NCBI RefSeq assembly: GCF_043641665.1
Contig: NC_092200.1
Location: 6,853,694-6,917,693 of the forward strand
Source of the DNA: Enoplosus armatus
Taxonomy: Eukaryota; Chordata; Actinopteri; Centrarchiformes; Enoplosidae
Reading direction: 5' to 3'
Length of the DNA stretch: 64,000 nucleotides
Part shown: positions 29,322 to 43,400 of the stretch, piece by piece
Layout: each line of letters starts with the position of its first letter
Position numbering within the stretch: position 1 is the first letter of the stretch
Notes under the pieces: model-generated
What the model was told of the DNA's origin: nothing
The model's database searches: none
The model's input: the letters and a program-made list of their open reading frames with translations, nothing else
Translations under genes and position numbers: made by a program

Positions 29322-32300
29322 GTGGGTGCCCCTCCCCTAAAAGTTCTCTTGTCATTACAAAGATGGCTGCTGCTGTACGTAAGATATCTCATTTGGGAGA
29401 TTAGTCTTCATCCTACCTTTTTTATTATTTGGTGCTTTAGGTATTTGAAACAGGTCACTATGAATATGCCCCAAAACAACTGCTACTTTCCAAAATAACT
29501 TCTATGTTGCCTCCAAGCCTGAGACCCCTACAGAGGACTCTGACTCATTGGTGGCAACACTGACCATTGTTCAAATATCAACACATCAATGAAGCCTGTT
29601 CTAAAACCAAAGCTATAATCCTATTTAATTCTATAAAATGTTAAGTATCTAAGACGCTCACTGCAATCCAAGTCAACACAAGCTTAATGCCGCCTGAATC
29701 CCTCAACCTTGTTTTTGTCAAGTATGTCATCAGATCAAGGTCAAAGTCACAACGGCGCGCCCTCTGGCACCGGATGACAACACCACATTTAATAAGTGTT
29801 TGAATGTGCGTGAGTGGTTTTAAATAGGATATCTCTAATAGAGACACCACAGAGTGGCAGCTCCCTGGCATCTGTTTGAATCAGGTGGAAAAAGCTTTCG
29901 GTGAAGCTTATCTTTGCTGCCTTCAGAGACAATCTGACCTCTAAAGCTTCAGCTTCTACACAGGAACCATGTTGAGTATGAACATGCTGGAAAATAGACC
30001 CTGTTGTTCCCCTGTTGCAGCTCAGGGTCGCCCAGTAAAGAGGAGGCCCGGCACAAAACGCTATATGAGCCTGGCTGTAAGCGGGCTATTCTCAGAGAGC
30101 TCAGCTATGGAATGAGTCTGGCTGTGAACTCAGATAGATATTGTAAATATCTGCCTCAAGGGGAAACAATGGGCTGCCCAGTTTCCTCACTGCTCTTTGT
30201 GAGTAAACACATAACTTTCCATATCGCCCAGTATGCAGTAGGCCTCATCATGAGAAATCTCAAATATAGTGACCATTCAAGTTGCTGTATTAAGAAAACT
30301 CCTCTTTTGTAATTTTTTTGACCTATTACATTTTATAAAAGTATAATTTTGTTGAGTAAGACACTGCCATTATTGTGTTACATACATGCTACATACAGTA
30401 TGTCCACATGCACCCAGTTAATACATGCTCTTATGTGATGATGCAACTCTTGTCTGTAGTGTAGACATCACTACTGTAGGTGGCCTGGCTTTACCCTAAT
30501 GTTTCCCTTAAGAGTCACCTCTCTTATCACCTTTCACTCCGAGGCGGGTGGCTGCTAATTCTGTCTCTCATTGCTCTTGGCTTGTGTTTGACTCGAGGAC
30601 CTGAAATGTTCCTGGCGTGAAGCCCTGCAGCTACACAGTTCAGCACAGGGCACGGCTCACTTTAACAACAACCAACTACAGTAGAATCAGACAAAATCTT
30701 TGGCTCAAAGGTAAATATGTGAAAGAATGTATACTGACAATCCTGACGGTGATGTTACTGTTTGTGTTAGATACTGATGCTGAGGTTGAAGGAGCTCCTG
30801 GTGCCCCTCTGGATGTGCGCTGTCTGGATGCCAATAAGGATTACATCATTGTCACCTGGAAGCAGCCAGCTGTCGATGGTGGCAACTCCATCTTGGGCTA
30901 CTTCGTGGACAGGTGAGTCAATATGTTGCTGCCTGTTATCACTCTTACTGCTAAAAATGTGCGTCAGTCGTCTCAGAGCAGTCATCATCTGGATAGAAAA
31001 CCCTTAAAGAGTTAAAGGAATGGGAGAACTACAGCTTTAAAGTAATGATCTGAGACATTTTGCTTTTCACTGTTGGTGTTTTCAAATTTCTGCTTGATTT
31101 TTTTTGCTGCTCTTAACGCAGTAGTTGGTACTGGATGGATACCACAAGAAGAGTTCCAACTACAGAACTTCCTATCAATAAAAACTCAGAGGGAAAAAGA
31201 CAATACAGTATTGGTGAAGATATACCTAAAATAAAAAGAAAAGCAAGAATGTCACTCACTGATATTTTAAAATCAAACAGCAGTACTAAATCCCCCACGC
31301 TGGTAATTACTTGAAACATATGAATAAAAACCTCAATATGTAAGACTTGTATTGTGTGCAGATGTGAGGTAGGAACCACCCACTGGATCCAGTGCAATGA
31401 CACTCCGGTTAAGTTTGCCCGTTTCCCCGTCACCGGCCTGGTGGAGGGCCGCTCCTACACCTTCCGTGTGCGCGCCGTCAACAAGAGTGGCATGAGCCGC
31501 CCGTCCCGAGTCTCTGAGCCGGTGGCGGCCATGGACCCAGCTGACCGCGCCCGCATGAGAGGTACAGCAGCCTTTATATGTCTGGTCAAACACAGCCTAC
31601 CAGTCTTCTGTCCACATTTAACTCCACTACCACTACCTAGGATACGATTCTGGTCACAGTTTTTGATTTGAAAATGGACCGATTAAAAACTTTTGTAGCA
31701 AAATATAGAAATGTTGTAGAAAGAAAATCATAATCCACATCAGATCCATAACGTTTACATGAGGATCATGTACTTGCTGTCAGGTACCTCTGCTCCCTGG
31801 ACCGGCCAGATCATTGTCACAGAGGAGGAGCCTGCAGGTATGATTTAAACCAGTCATGTCCACGACACCCGGTGACATGAAGGTCACATTTGCTGTGTTC
31901 AGGGACCTAATTCTTTATCTTTTGACCATCAGAGGGCATTGTTCCTGGCAGACCTCTTGATCTGCAGGTGACAGAGGCAACCAAGAACTATGTGGTGCTG
32001 AGCTGGAAGCCACCTGGAGAGAAAGGCCTTGAGGGTGTCATGTACTATGTGGAAAAGGTAAGTTATTTAACAACATACTCTTACATGTTAAAGGAAAAAC
32101 CCACACTAAAACACATCACAACCTCGTGTCCTTGTTTGTCAGTGCGTCTCTGGCACAGACAGCTGGCAGAGGGTGAACACAGAGATCCCGGTCAAGTCTC
32201 CTCGCTTTGCGCTGTTTGATCTCGCCGAGGGGAAATCCTACAGCTTCCGTGTCCGCTGCTGCAACTCCGCCGGTGTCGGCGAGCCATCAAACCCAACTGA

Positions 32301-35300
32301 GGCCACCACTGTTGGCGACAAGCTTGGTCAGAAAACACAAACATACATGCATGCATCGTAAAAGCAGCAATGTTACATTCTCAGTTCATGACCCCAAAAA
32401 ATGTCAAATGTTCTGGTCCACAGATATCCCATCTGCCCCAGGCAAAGTTGTCCCCACCAGAAACACAGACACATCAGTCGTTGTATCTTGGGAAGCGTCC
32501 CGTGAAGCCAAAGAGTTGGTGGGATACTACATCGAGGCGAGTGTTGTGGGCAGCAACGTGTGGGAGCCATGCAACAACAAGCCTGTAAACGCTACCAGGT
32601 AAAAAAAACTCTGCCTCCTTTTCATGGTTTATATAGGCCAGTTGTTTTATAGAAATGTATTGCCACTATCACATTTGATCAAAAATATTTGCAGGTTCAT
32701 CTGCCACGGTCTGATGACAGGAGAGAAATACGTGTTCAAGGTGAGGGCAGTGAACGCAGCAGGGCTCAGCAACTTCTCCCAGGAGTCTGAGCCTGTGGAG
32801 GTGAAGGCAGCTATTGGTGAGTGAAACTGAGGGTTCAGTACAAGAAGCTAATGCAGGAGTCAGAGGATACTGAGAGTTACAGTTGTTTGTATAAAAGAAA
32901 ATCCCTTAAATAATGTTTAAAAGTCAGCTGTCGGTGTCGTAGCTTGCATTTCTGAATTCATTTTGCTGTTAGTGTGAATTTTGTAACTTTTGTAATAACA
33001 CACACAAGATGTGTTATGTTAAGATGTATTATGTTAGGATATTTCTACGATATTTAATTTCACAAGAAATATTTAAGCTATCTGTGGTGCTAACAGAAAA
33101 GGTAATTTGTTTAATATCAGTCCCTCAGGCTGAAAACAACAAAAGGCTTCTTTCTAGACTATTTTACATTAACTTTATCAGATACAACTCATCATAGCAT
33201 TTTCACTTGGGAGAATGCAATGCAGCCAAAACCAATGTATTTTTCTTGTTTAAAAAGGTCAGCTTTAGAAGAGCTAAATTAGAAAGATTATATAAAAGAC
33301 ACCCATTTTCAAAAGGCATTCTGGGAAATGTAGGAGAACCGGACTGAAACCTGAAGTAGAGATGAGTGAAGCAGGTTTAGCTTAAAAGAGGACATTTCAC
33401 CACAAAATGACTCCTGACATGCAGTGAACACCACAGACTGATGCTTAGTTTAAATACTGTCCCTAAAGGTGGAATTTTCCTTGAAAGTATGACTACATTT
33501 TTGGAGAAAAACGTTGTAAAAGGAATTGTCATTTCCCTGACACGTTAACATGATGTTGCTCTTTTGAGACATGTCTTCACTTCTTTATATCATCAGCATC
33601 TATACACCATGGTTCCACTCTGTCACCCTGTCACGTTATTCTGCACTGTTATGTGCCCCCACCTACCCACCACCCTGTCCAGCCACATCCACCCACCCAC
33701 CCCCCACCCCTCCTCCTCCTCCTCCCTGCACAGCCTGGGTCAGGGTCAGGACTTGTAGACTTCCTCTAATTTGGGTCAGTGAGATCCAATTCAGTGGTCG
33801 TTACAAACCAGCCCAATATCACAGACCACCCCACATTCCCTCACCTATCCTGGGCACAAGATGTGTCGGCAACCCCACATGGTGCTAAAGGTACCAACAC
33901 ACACACCTCTCCCACCCCCCCGGTACCTTAAACTGCACTGAGTTTCTGTGTGTTAACCTCTCTCTCAGCAGCTAACCTGGCAGTGGTATTGTTCTGTTAA
34001 ATAGTTGAATCATTTTTAAGAACTAGACTATAAATTATTCATGAAATCTGAGTTTAGTTAAAAATACACACTTACTGTACATCATACACACACAGATTGG
34101 ACACTTTTTTTCCTATTTGAGAATATTATTTGGTCATAGCTCTGTGATAAAAGACTTTGTCCACATAAATTAATATTTTTTATGTTTAATGTAACGCTAT
34201 TTGGATTTGCATAATTATACTTTCTTTTATTTTTCTACTTCTTCCTGCACTCATTTTCAGCTGCAAAACATAAAGAGGCTTGAGGCTCCATATATATGTT
34301 TGGCATGGACAAAAAATTTTTTTTTTTCTCGATCTAAGATATTTCGTGTCAGTCACATGCTGTGCAAAACGGACCAATGCTGCTGCTGTGATAATTGTCA
34401 GAGATGCTCTTTCTGATCTCCTGAATATGTTCCCTAAAGTCTCTCTGCATTATAACTAACATAACTTTCAGCCTTTGGATGTCACTTTGTGCTGAGCAGC
34501 ATGCTCTGTTTTCCTTTATGAAACACACATGCTAGTGTATTTCTCTGCACTGTCATGCAGGCAGACATACTGGTAATGTACTCAGCATTTCTACTATGTT
34601 AAATTACAAAGAATTGGCTGTTATATTACTTCTACTACTACTACTAAACTTAATTTACAGAACATTTCATACGAAAAAAAGTTACAGCTCTACAGTAGTT
34701 TTTAATAAAAACAATTACACTACTTCATATGAATTAGATCATCTCAACCACACCAATTATTTCATCATCATTGGCATTGTTATGAAAGTAGAGTGTTTTT
34801 CCATAAAGGTTTGGTGCAAAGCCTGCACATCCACTCTCATTGGCTGTTCTACTTCACACGCCTGCATGCTCTCATAATCCCAAATGTAGCCTACTCACCT
34901 CCTCACACAGATGTCACTTGTTGGTCATCTTGTCTTCATTTTTCACTCCCAGTCAGATGAAGACATTTCACTGTATTTGATAGGCTGATGTACTGAATAT
35001 TGCTTTCTGTCTTTCTGTTTCTGCTCGTCGTCTTTTTGCTCTCTAAATGTTGTGTGACTGAGAGGAGCTGTGAACTTGTGAAACAAATCTTTTGCCTGTT
35101 TTTAAAAAGCCTCTTTTGCTTTTCTCTGCTAACTCCTGTAGGGGGCGGCATCCCTCATGGTGTGTTGCCGGAGATGGGGCCGGGGGGTAACGTGGGCCAA
35201 CTAACCGAGCACAGGCCACGCTGGACGGGCACGCATGAAACTGTCCAGTCCCCTCCTGACACAATGCAAAAACGCAATAAAGCTCAGGCTGACACTGAAG

Positions 35301-38300
35301 CCAGGGAGGGGGCCGGGGCTGCTAGCTCAGGCCTCGCAGAGCCCGATCCCGTGGAGAGTAAAAGCAAGGGGGGTAAGGGGGGCAAGAGAGGCAGCGTGTC
35401 CTGGGCCCCTGACCTGGCAAAAGACCTGGTCTCAGAGTCTGTGTCAGACTCAGTTTCGGACTCACTTACTGACAAAACCACAGCTGCACACTTAGACCCA
35501 GTCACCGCTGAGGTTCAGGATCAGGCTGCAGAGACAGTCAATGAGCCTGAGGCCAAACACGCACGTAAGTTCTCTGTAGGTGCTTCTGCTAAACGGGAAA
35601 CCGCGAGGCCCAGGAGAGAGTCGGCAGGTGAGCACTGGTCAGAGATGGAAAAGTCAACTCCAAAACAAATCACAAAAAACTCATCAATTTCCCCTCCACA
35701 TAGGATCCATGAAAATATTCAACTCTGACTTTACCGAGTAAAAAGAGGATTTCCCTTGTTACATCAGTTCTACAAGGTTCTACTTTTACATTCACATGCT
35801 TTTAATATAAGAATCAATAAACAGTAGGTGCTCTACTGGTATTCTTCTCTCTAAGGTAAGTCACTGTAAAACACCAAACTTTAACTCAACACAGTCACGC
35901 TTGTCAATAGTTTTGCTGGTCACCACTTTCCCACATCCTCCTCACTTGGTGGCTCGGCGTCAGTCGCCTGGCAGCTCAGGATCTGCCGTCACACTGAGTA
36001 CTGAGAGCACTTTAACACACAAACACACACACACACACACACACACATAAGTATGTCATGGCAGGAGCCAGCTGATCACACCCTGTACTTGAAAAGTGGG
36101 TCATCCAACCAACACAAGAGCAGGACACTTGTGACCTGAGACCTTTTTCGTGGCTCACTGTGTACTTCTTCAGATGTCCACCTCTCAAACACTTTGACCA
36201 ACTTCACACCCCTAAATAGGGGAGGGTGTCAAGTTCACGTGACTATTTGTGTACGACAGGCCAATTTATTATTGCCATGTCACATGATCCTGTTTATGGA
36301 GAGACCTTTTTCTCACAGTCGCTCCTTCATCCAGGTCCCAGAAATCACTGTGTCTTTTGTTGGTATTTCTGTACCACGAATTGTATGTAATATATAACTA
36401 TTATATCCATTCTGATTACAAGTATGAAGGAATAGTTTGACATTTTGGAAAATATGCTTATTCGTGTCCTTGCTGAGAGTTCCATGAGAAGATGGATACC
36501 ACTTGTCCGTTAAATATGAAGCTGCAGCTGATTAGCTTAGCTTAGCATAAAGAATGGAAACAGGGAGAAACTCTTTCCAAAGTTAAAAAGAAATCATCTA
36601 CCAGCATCTTTAAAGCTCACTGATTAAAAAAAGTTTTAAGGGGGGGGGGGGGGGGGGTATTAGCCGCAACGGGTGATTAGCCATGTACAGTAACTCCCTC
36701 AAGGCTTCGCTGGTGCCTGTCTTGTCTGGTTTTTGTACTTCGGTTTTTTAACGGATTAAAAAAGCCTTAGTGAATTACCTTTGGACATAGGCTAAATATT
36801 TACCCCTCGTTTCCAGTCTTTATGCTAAGCTAAGCTAACCCATCTCATGGCTGTAGCTTCGTATTAAAGACAGAGACACGAGAGTGGTATCAATCTTGCT
36901 GTATAACTCTTAGCAAGAAAGCGAATAAGCATATTTCACAAAATCTCAACTGTTCCTTTTAAGCAAATCATAAAACAAAAGCCTGATACAAAAGGTTAAA
37001 GGTGCAACTGCGTTGTGGGTTTGATGACATTCTGTTACAGCAGGTATTCACCTACTATTAGTCTTTAAACTCATACACAATCCAGTGGTGAGCTCAGTCA
37101 TTTTGGAAGAAAGTGAACTGTAATCCAGCCAATACCTGTTGTACATGGAAACATTTTCTGTAAAGGGACACTGAAGCTCAACAGCATCTACAAAATCATG
37201 TAATGCATTTTAATAAGAATTTCAAAGAACAAGGATTATAGATAAATTAGAGCAGCTGGTCGGAGGTGTAAAAGTGAGTTTGGGAATTAAAAGTATCACC
37301 TCATTTTGCTTCAGTTTCCCATTACTTCACCCTGTTCCCCTACTGAGGCATTATGGTGTTAATTTGAGTTCTCTGTCATCTCAGCCTCCCCTACTCCACC
37401 CTTTGGCATCACTGTCCTGGAGTGTGTGTGCGACTCCATGGTGCTGGCCTGGAAACAGCCAACCTTCATCGGCGGTGCTGACATCACCGGCTACTTTGTG
37501 GATTACCGTGAGGTCATCGATGGCGTGCCGGGGAAATGGCACGAGGCCAACATCAAGGCCGTCAGTGAGAGGGCCTACAGGGTGAGTTGATGTTCAATTC
37601 CTGAACCCAAAAGCAGTTGATACAGATTTTAAAGATCGTGTCCCTTTGTCTCCAGGTGTCTGACTTGAAGGAGAACAGGAAGTACCAGTTCCAGGTGCGG
37701 GCAGCAAACATGGCAGGTGTCGGCATCCCGTCACTGCCCAGTGACACCTTCCTGTGCGAGGAGTGGACCATCGCCGTGCCAGGTAGGTTAGACCACCTCT
37801 TCAACCTACTTTGAGAACGCTTTCATGAACAGCACAACCTTTTATAACATTAACGGAACAAAAAAGGAAAAATGACCACACACATTGATCTTTTGCTCTT
37901 TTTTTAAATTTCATACAGAGATATCTTTATGTCCTTAAAATTTAACATTTAACACACACACGTACTTTAATGTTGAATAGATGGTTACAATCAGAGGTGG
38001 GACAAAGTCATTGTCAAGTCAAGATACTTTATTCGTCCCCATGGGGAAGTTAGTTAGTTATGGACTTCTACAATAAATGAACAAATAAAAAATCACCAAT
38101 TATAAAAAGGAAGTCAAATTCAAAAGTCTTAAAAACCTCCTGGTCACGTTGTGATTGGCTGCTTGATTTGTGACACTTTTGTACAATATCATTTCTAATA
38201 TTTGTGCCAGGAGAAATATCTTGTCATTTGTTTTTTTCTTTTCATTTCATTCATTTATTTATAGGGACAACAGACATTTCAGTAAACGTGTTAGCCAGCT

Positions 38301-40374
38301 GACTAATTTTTAAATGCAGTTCTTGGGCGACATATTTTGAAACCAAGTCACCACTTAAGAGATGAAGACTTGTCGCAATATCCTGGTTTATAAAAACGAG
38401 ATAATTTGACAATGATATCATGATGGTTCATTGCTAATTGTCTCTATACTCATGTGTGTTCACATCCTCACCTTTACCTGAGGAAGTGCAGGCGTTTTTA
38501 ATACTTCTGTGAACATAATTACAAACACCTGTGAGGAGCTCGTGGACCCCTTGAATGTCAATGTGTTTCTGTTTTGGACCACAGGGCCTCCTCATGACCT
38601 GCAGATAAGAGAGGTGCGAAGCGACTCTCTGGTGTTGCTATGGAAACCACCTGTGTACCAGGGCCGCGATCCGGTCAACGGGTTCTACATCGACATCAAG
38701 GAGGCGGACGCACCGGAGGAGGCGTGGAGAGGAGTCAACAACAAGGCTACGGAGAAGACGTACATCAAGGTCGCCATCATCCGGCTGAGCACCCGTTCCC
38801 TCAGAGAGTCATTCACATGGTGTTTAATCTGGCTGTTTTCTTTCATTTCACAGATTAAGAATCTGAAGGAAGGAGAGACGTACGTATTCCGTGTGCGCGC
38901 TCAGAATAAAGCCGGCGTTGGGAAAACCTCAGACGTGACAGAGCCGGTCCCAGCTCAGACCAAACCAGGTAGGAAATAAATATAGTTTGATGAACTGCTG
39001 GTGACGAGGGGGCCAGAGAGCTTATTATTTCAACACCACCGTCTCTGGGTTTCAGGCACCAAGGAGATAGTTGTGGACGTTGATGACGACGGTATCATCT
39101 CCCTGAACTTTGAATGCTGTGACATGACCCCAGACTCCAAGTTTGTGTGGTCCAAGAATTACGAGGAAATGACAGACTCGTCCCGCCTCACCATGGAGAC
39201 CAAGGGAAACAAGTGAGATGGCAGTATTCTTTAAATTGAGACTCTTTAATGATCACTCTGTAATCTTATTTATTACTGCTAAATTGTGTTTTCCTTGCAG
39301 GTCCAAAGCTGTTTTCAACACTCCTGCGGAGGACGACATCGGCGTTTACTCTTGTCTCGTCACCCACACTGACGGTGCTTCATCCAGCTACACTCTCTCT
39401 GAGGAAGGTCGGTTACAGAGAACAAAGAAAACGCACGTTTCAAGAAGTAAATGTAATAAAAGGACTTCACTCTTTGAGTCACTCTCTTTCTCCTGTCTTT
39501 GTCAGAGTTAAAGAGGCTGCTGGAGATCAGTCATGACCACAAATTCCCCAGTGAGTGTAGCAGCATCTCATGTCATCACTGCTGTTTTTAAGTTTGTCAT
39601 GGACTGGACTGTTGTCTTTGAGCTGGCCCTCACTCTTTCTTCAACACCCCCCTCTTCAAACTAGTTATTCCCCTGAAGTCAGAGTTGGCTGTGGAGCTGC
39701 TGGAGAAGGGCAAAGTTCGCTTTTGGCTGCAGGCGGCGCAGATGACAGCTAACGGCAAAGTCGATTACGTCTTCAATGATAATGTTCTCTCTCAGGGGGA
39801 GGTCAGTGAACAAACAAAGGAAATGAACCCTCTGTGATTTGTATTCATAAGATGTTTAAAAGTTTTTAAAAGGTGTCTTTGTTTTGCAGAAATACAAGAT
39901 GAACTTCGACAAGAACACCGGTGTGATTGAGATGATCATGGAGTCTCTGACCCCGGCAGACGAGGGCACCTTCACCTTCCAGCTGAAGGATGGGAAAGCT
40001 ACCAACCAGTCCAGCTTGGTGCTGATAGGAGACGGTATGTTCACTCAAGATGTTCCTGATCAGTCTGTTAAGCTGCACTTCAGTGAGACTTTTCTTTAGT
40101 TTAAATACTATTTTAGAGGCTAAACTGCTATTTTAGAATCAGCGGATACTTTTTGTAAGTGGCACAATACATCAGTTGTAGGCAGCTTCAGTACAAACAT
40201 ATTGGTATTATATCAGCCTTGTTTAGTTCAGCATGAACAGACGTAATGCAGAGCTCAGCAACTTCTGGACACTGGAGGGCAGTAAAAACCTCTAAGAAAG
40301 CACATTGTGTGAGTTTTGGATGCTTTATTAAGCTATCTGACCAAATATTACAAACAGAAATGTGGGCCTGTTTC

Positions 40375-40411
<37 letters not shown>

Positions 40412-43400
40412 TGGACTACTTTTATGAGATTAGGCGGGTTCTAGTGTCTGAGCTACTTTTTGTCAGTTCATTCTGGCAACACTGATCCCAAACTACATTC
40501 ATGTTATCACATAATTTAATAGCAACCAACTGAAGTGTCACATGGTTAGATTTCGTGTTTATCTTAAGTTGGATTAAGGGTTTAACATTGTAAACTCTTC
40601 GTATTTGCAGTGTTCAAGGAGCTGCAGAAGGAATCAGAGTTCCAGAGGAAAGAATGGTTCAGAAAGCAAGGTACAGTATGGGACACTCAGTGTTGATGAT
40701 GACGGTATCATCACTGCAATACAAATACTCATGCATTTAGGTCTGCAGCTAACGATTATTTTAAATATCAATTAATCTGCTGGTCATTGTCTTGATTAAG
40801 CAATTAGTTGTGTTGTCTGTAATGTGTCAGATAAACAAAAAATACGTTTGTAAATGTTTTGTTTTGTCTGACCAGCAGTCCAAAACCCTAAAATATTAAG
40901 ATATAAAGAGAAAAGCAGAAAATCGCTCACACTGGAGAAGTTGGAACCAGCAAATGTAGCTTAAAAATGACTCACATGATCAACTGATTATCAAAATAGT
41001 GTCAGCTCTGCTGGAATCACTGTTGCTCTACGTTTGCAATACATGTTATGATTTCCATTATTATAACTGCCGTGTTTGTTCCAGGTCCTCACTTTATCGA
41101 GTATTTGGGTTATGAGGTGACACCAGAGTGCTGCGTTGTACTGAAATGCAAGGTGAGACAGAACTTTACAGGTTTTTTTCATGCTGCACTCTCTTAAAGA
41201 AAAACTGTGAGTGTCTTAGTCCCTCTGTTGTGTTGCTTTTCAGGTTGGCAACATGAAGAAGGAGACCTCTGCGCTGTGGTACAAAGACGGACACGAGATC
41301 AAAGCAGACGAGCATCTGGGCTTCACCGAGGGAGTGCTGAAACTGGAAATTGCTCAGGTAAGAATACAAGAAACCTGTGTGAGGTGTGAATTTATGTTTA
41401 TATATGTATGTATATTTCTGTACTGTATAACTGTCTCTGAATTCATTTGCATATATGAATGTAAACGGTGGCACAGCTCTGTTTGTGTCTGGATTCTTCT
41501 TTCATCTCAATGTTGGTCCACAAGATTTTAGTAAGTTGGAGTAAAGAAAGTATCGAGAAGGAAGTGTTAAAATATTTATCTTTTACTAATTACACCAGAA
41601 AGGTGTTGACATAAGTAACCAGCGTTACCTGTCTTTAAAACACATCAATTCCTTCACACTACATTCCTGTTATGACTTTCATTCTATAACTGTTCTGTCT
41701 TCTTCTTCTTCTTCTTCTTCTTCTTCTCTGTTTTAATTTACACTCAAAAATTTCATCTAACCCTCTTTTCCATTCTTCATCTCATAACTCACTCCCATCC
41801 CACTGTGTCGTCTCTAAACGTCTGTCCGAGTGGCGTTCAGTGACATAACATCCCTCCAGGTAGCCTAACATGTATAAACATTGTGTCACATGTGTCCCAT
41901 TTCAGCGCGACTCCCCTGCAGACACAGCAGACTATGCCGACAGCCTGATCTGGAGAAGACTGAAAGTTGGGATCAGTTATCTGTTGTCATCGTGGGCCAA
42001 CGGCCACTTCTGGTTTTGCCGTTCTGCCTGCGAATGCTTTTGTTGATACATGTTTGTTTGTTTGTTTGTTTGTTTGTCTGTTGGCTTTTTTGCTTTTGCG
42101 TCATATATGTGTTTACTGCAGCACCCATAGCAGAAGAGAAAAGCTTGACTTTTCAGATGAAAACAAATCATATTCCTTGTTCGGTGTTGTTTTACGACTG
42201 AATCTGACGTTCCTGCTCTCTCTGTCAGATTTCCAAGAAGGACTCTGGTGTGTATGAAGTCGTTCTGAAGGATGACAGAGGAAAGGACACTTCCACATTG
42301 AAACTGACAGATCAAGGTAACCACTAAGATAACCAATTACCTCATGACTGTAGCAAATATAATATATATAATATAATCACATAATCGGCAATCTTGTTCT
42401 CTTCAAGGTTTCAAAGACTTGATGAATGAAGTTTTCAGTTTTATCGGTAAGAACATAAACATTTTGTCCCTAAATAACGTGGTAACTGATTCTTTTTAAA
42501 TTTGCATCTTACCCAAAATAAATATTTGAATCACCTCTTTGTGGTTTTTATTTCAATGGCAGCTAATTCCTCCACCCCGCTGAAGATCACCAGCACAGAT
42601 GAGGGCATCCGACTCTATACCTTCGTCAGCTACTATAACGATTTACTCCAAGTGACCTGGCACTACAAGTACGTGCTGCATCTGCGTTGCTTTTTGTGCA
42701 AGCATGTGCGCATTTGTTATTGAATTAGTTAAAGCCTCTAACTACTGCAGTTAAGCTGATTTCTTTAAAAAATCTGTGCATTTTTAAGTATACCCATGAA
42801 TTGACTACATTTTATTACATCAATGTATTTTCTGTAGTTTTGTGCCTTTGTTTTGTGCAGATTTTGTGAATGTGGTACAATAGTAAAATATTTCAGTGCT
42901 TTGTCCTCATGTTTCTGTGTTGTCCCTCTGACAGGGACTCAGCCATCGCCTTCTCTGACCGTATAAAGAGCGGCGTGGTGGGAGAGCAGCTGTGGCTGCA
43001 GATCACAGAGCCCACAGAGAAAGACATGGGCAAATACGCCATTGAGTTCAACAATGGAAAAGGTGGCCTGAGGAGGACCGTTGACCTGTCTGGTCAAGGT
43101 GAGACCGTCGGCATATTTGAAACATCTCTCTTTTGACATATGCTTTACTTGTACTATGGTTTAATATTGCTTCTTTTACTGTTGCAGATGTAATGTTTTA
43201 AATTTGTGGTTTACAAATGTGTTTTTTAGACCTTTGATGACTTCTAATAGACTTTATGTGCTATTATGTAAAATTAGAATATAATAGAAAATAAGAATAA
43301 CTCGCAAATAATAAACCTTTTTTGTTTTGCAGCATTCGACGATGCTTTTGCAGAATTCAAGAGACTCAAGTAAGTTACTAACAGCTCGATAACTATCATA

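Noticed and set aside
30004..30312. 102-codon open frame in the myom1 intron between My3 and My4
   Set aside because: No similarity to known domains and no matching splice phase; Ig My3 and Fn3 My4 already join directly in frame.
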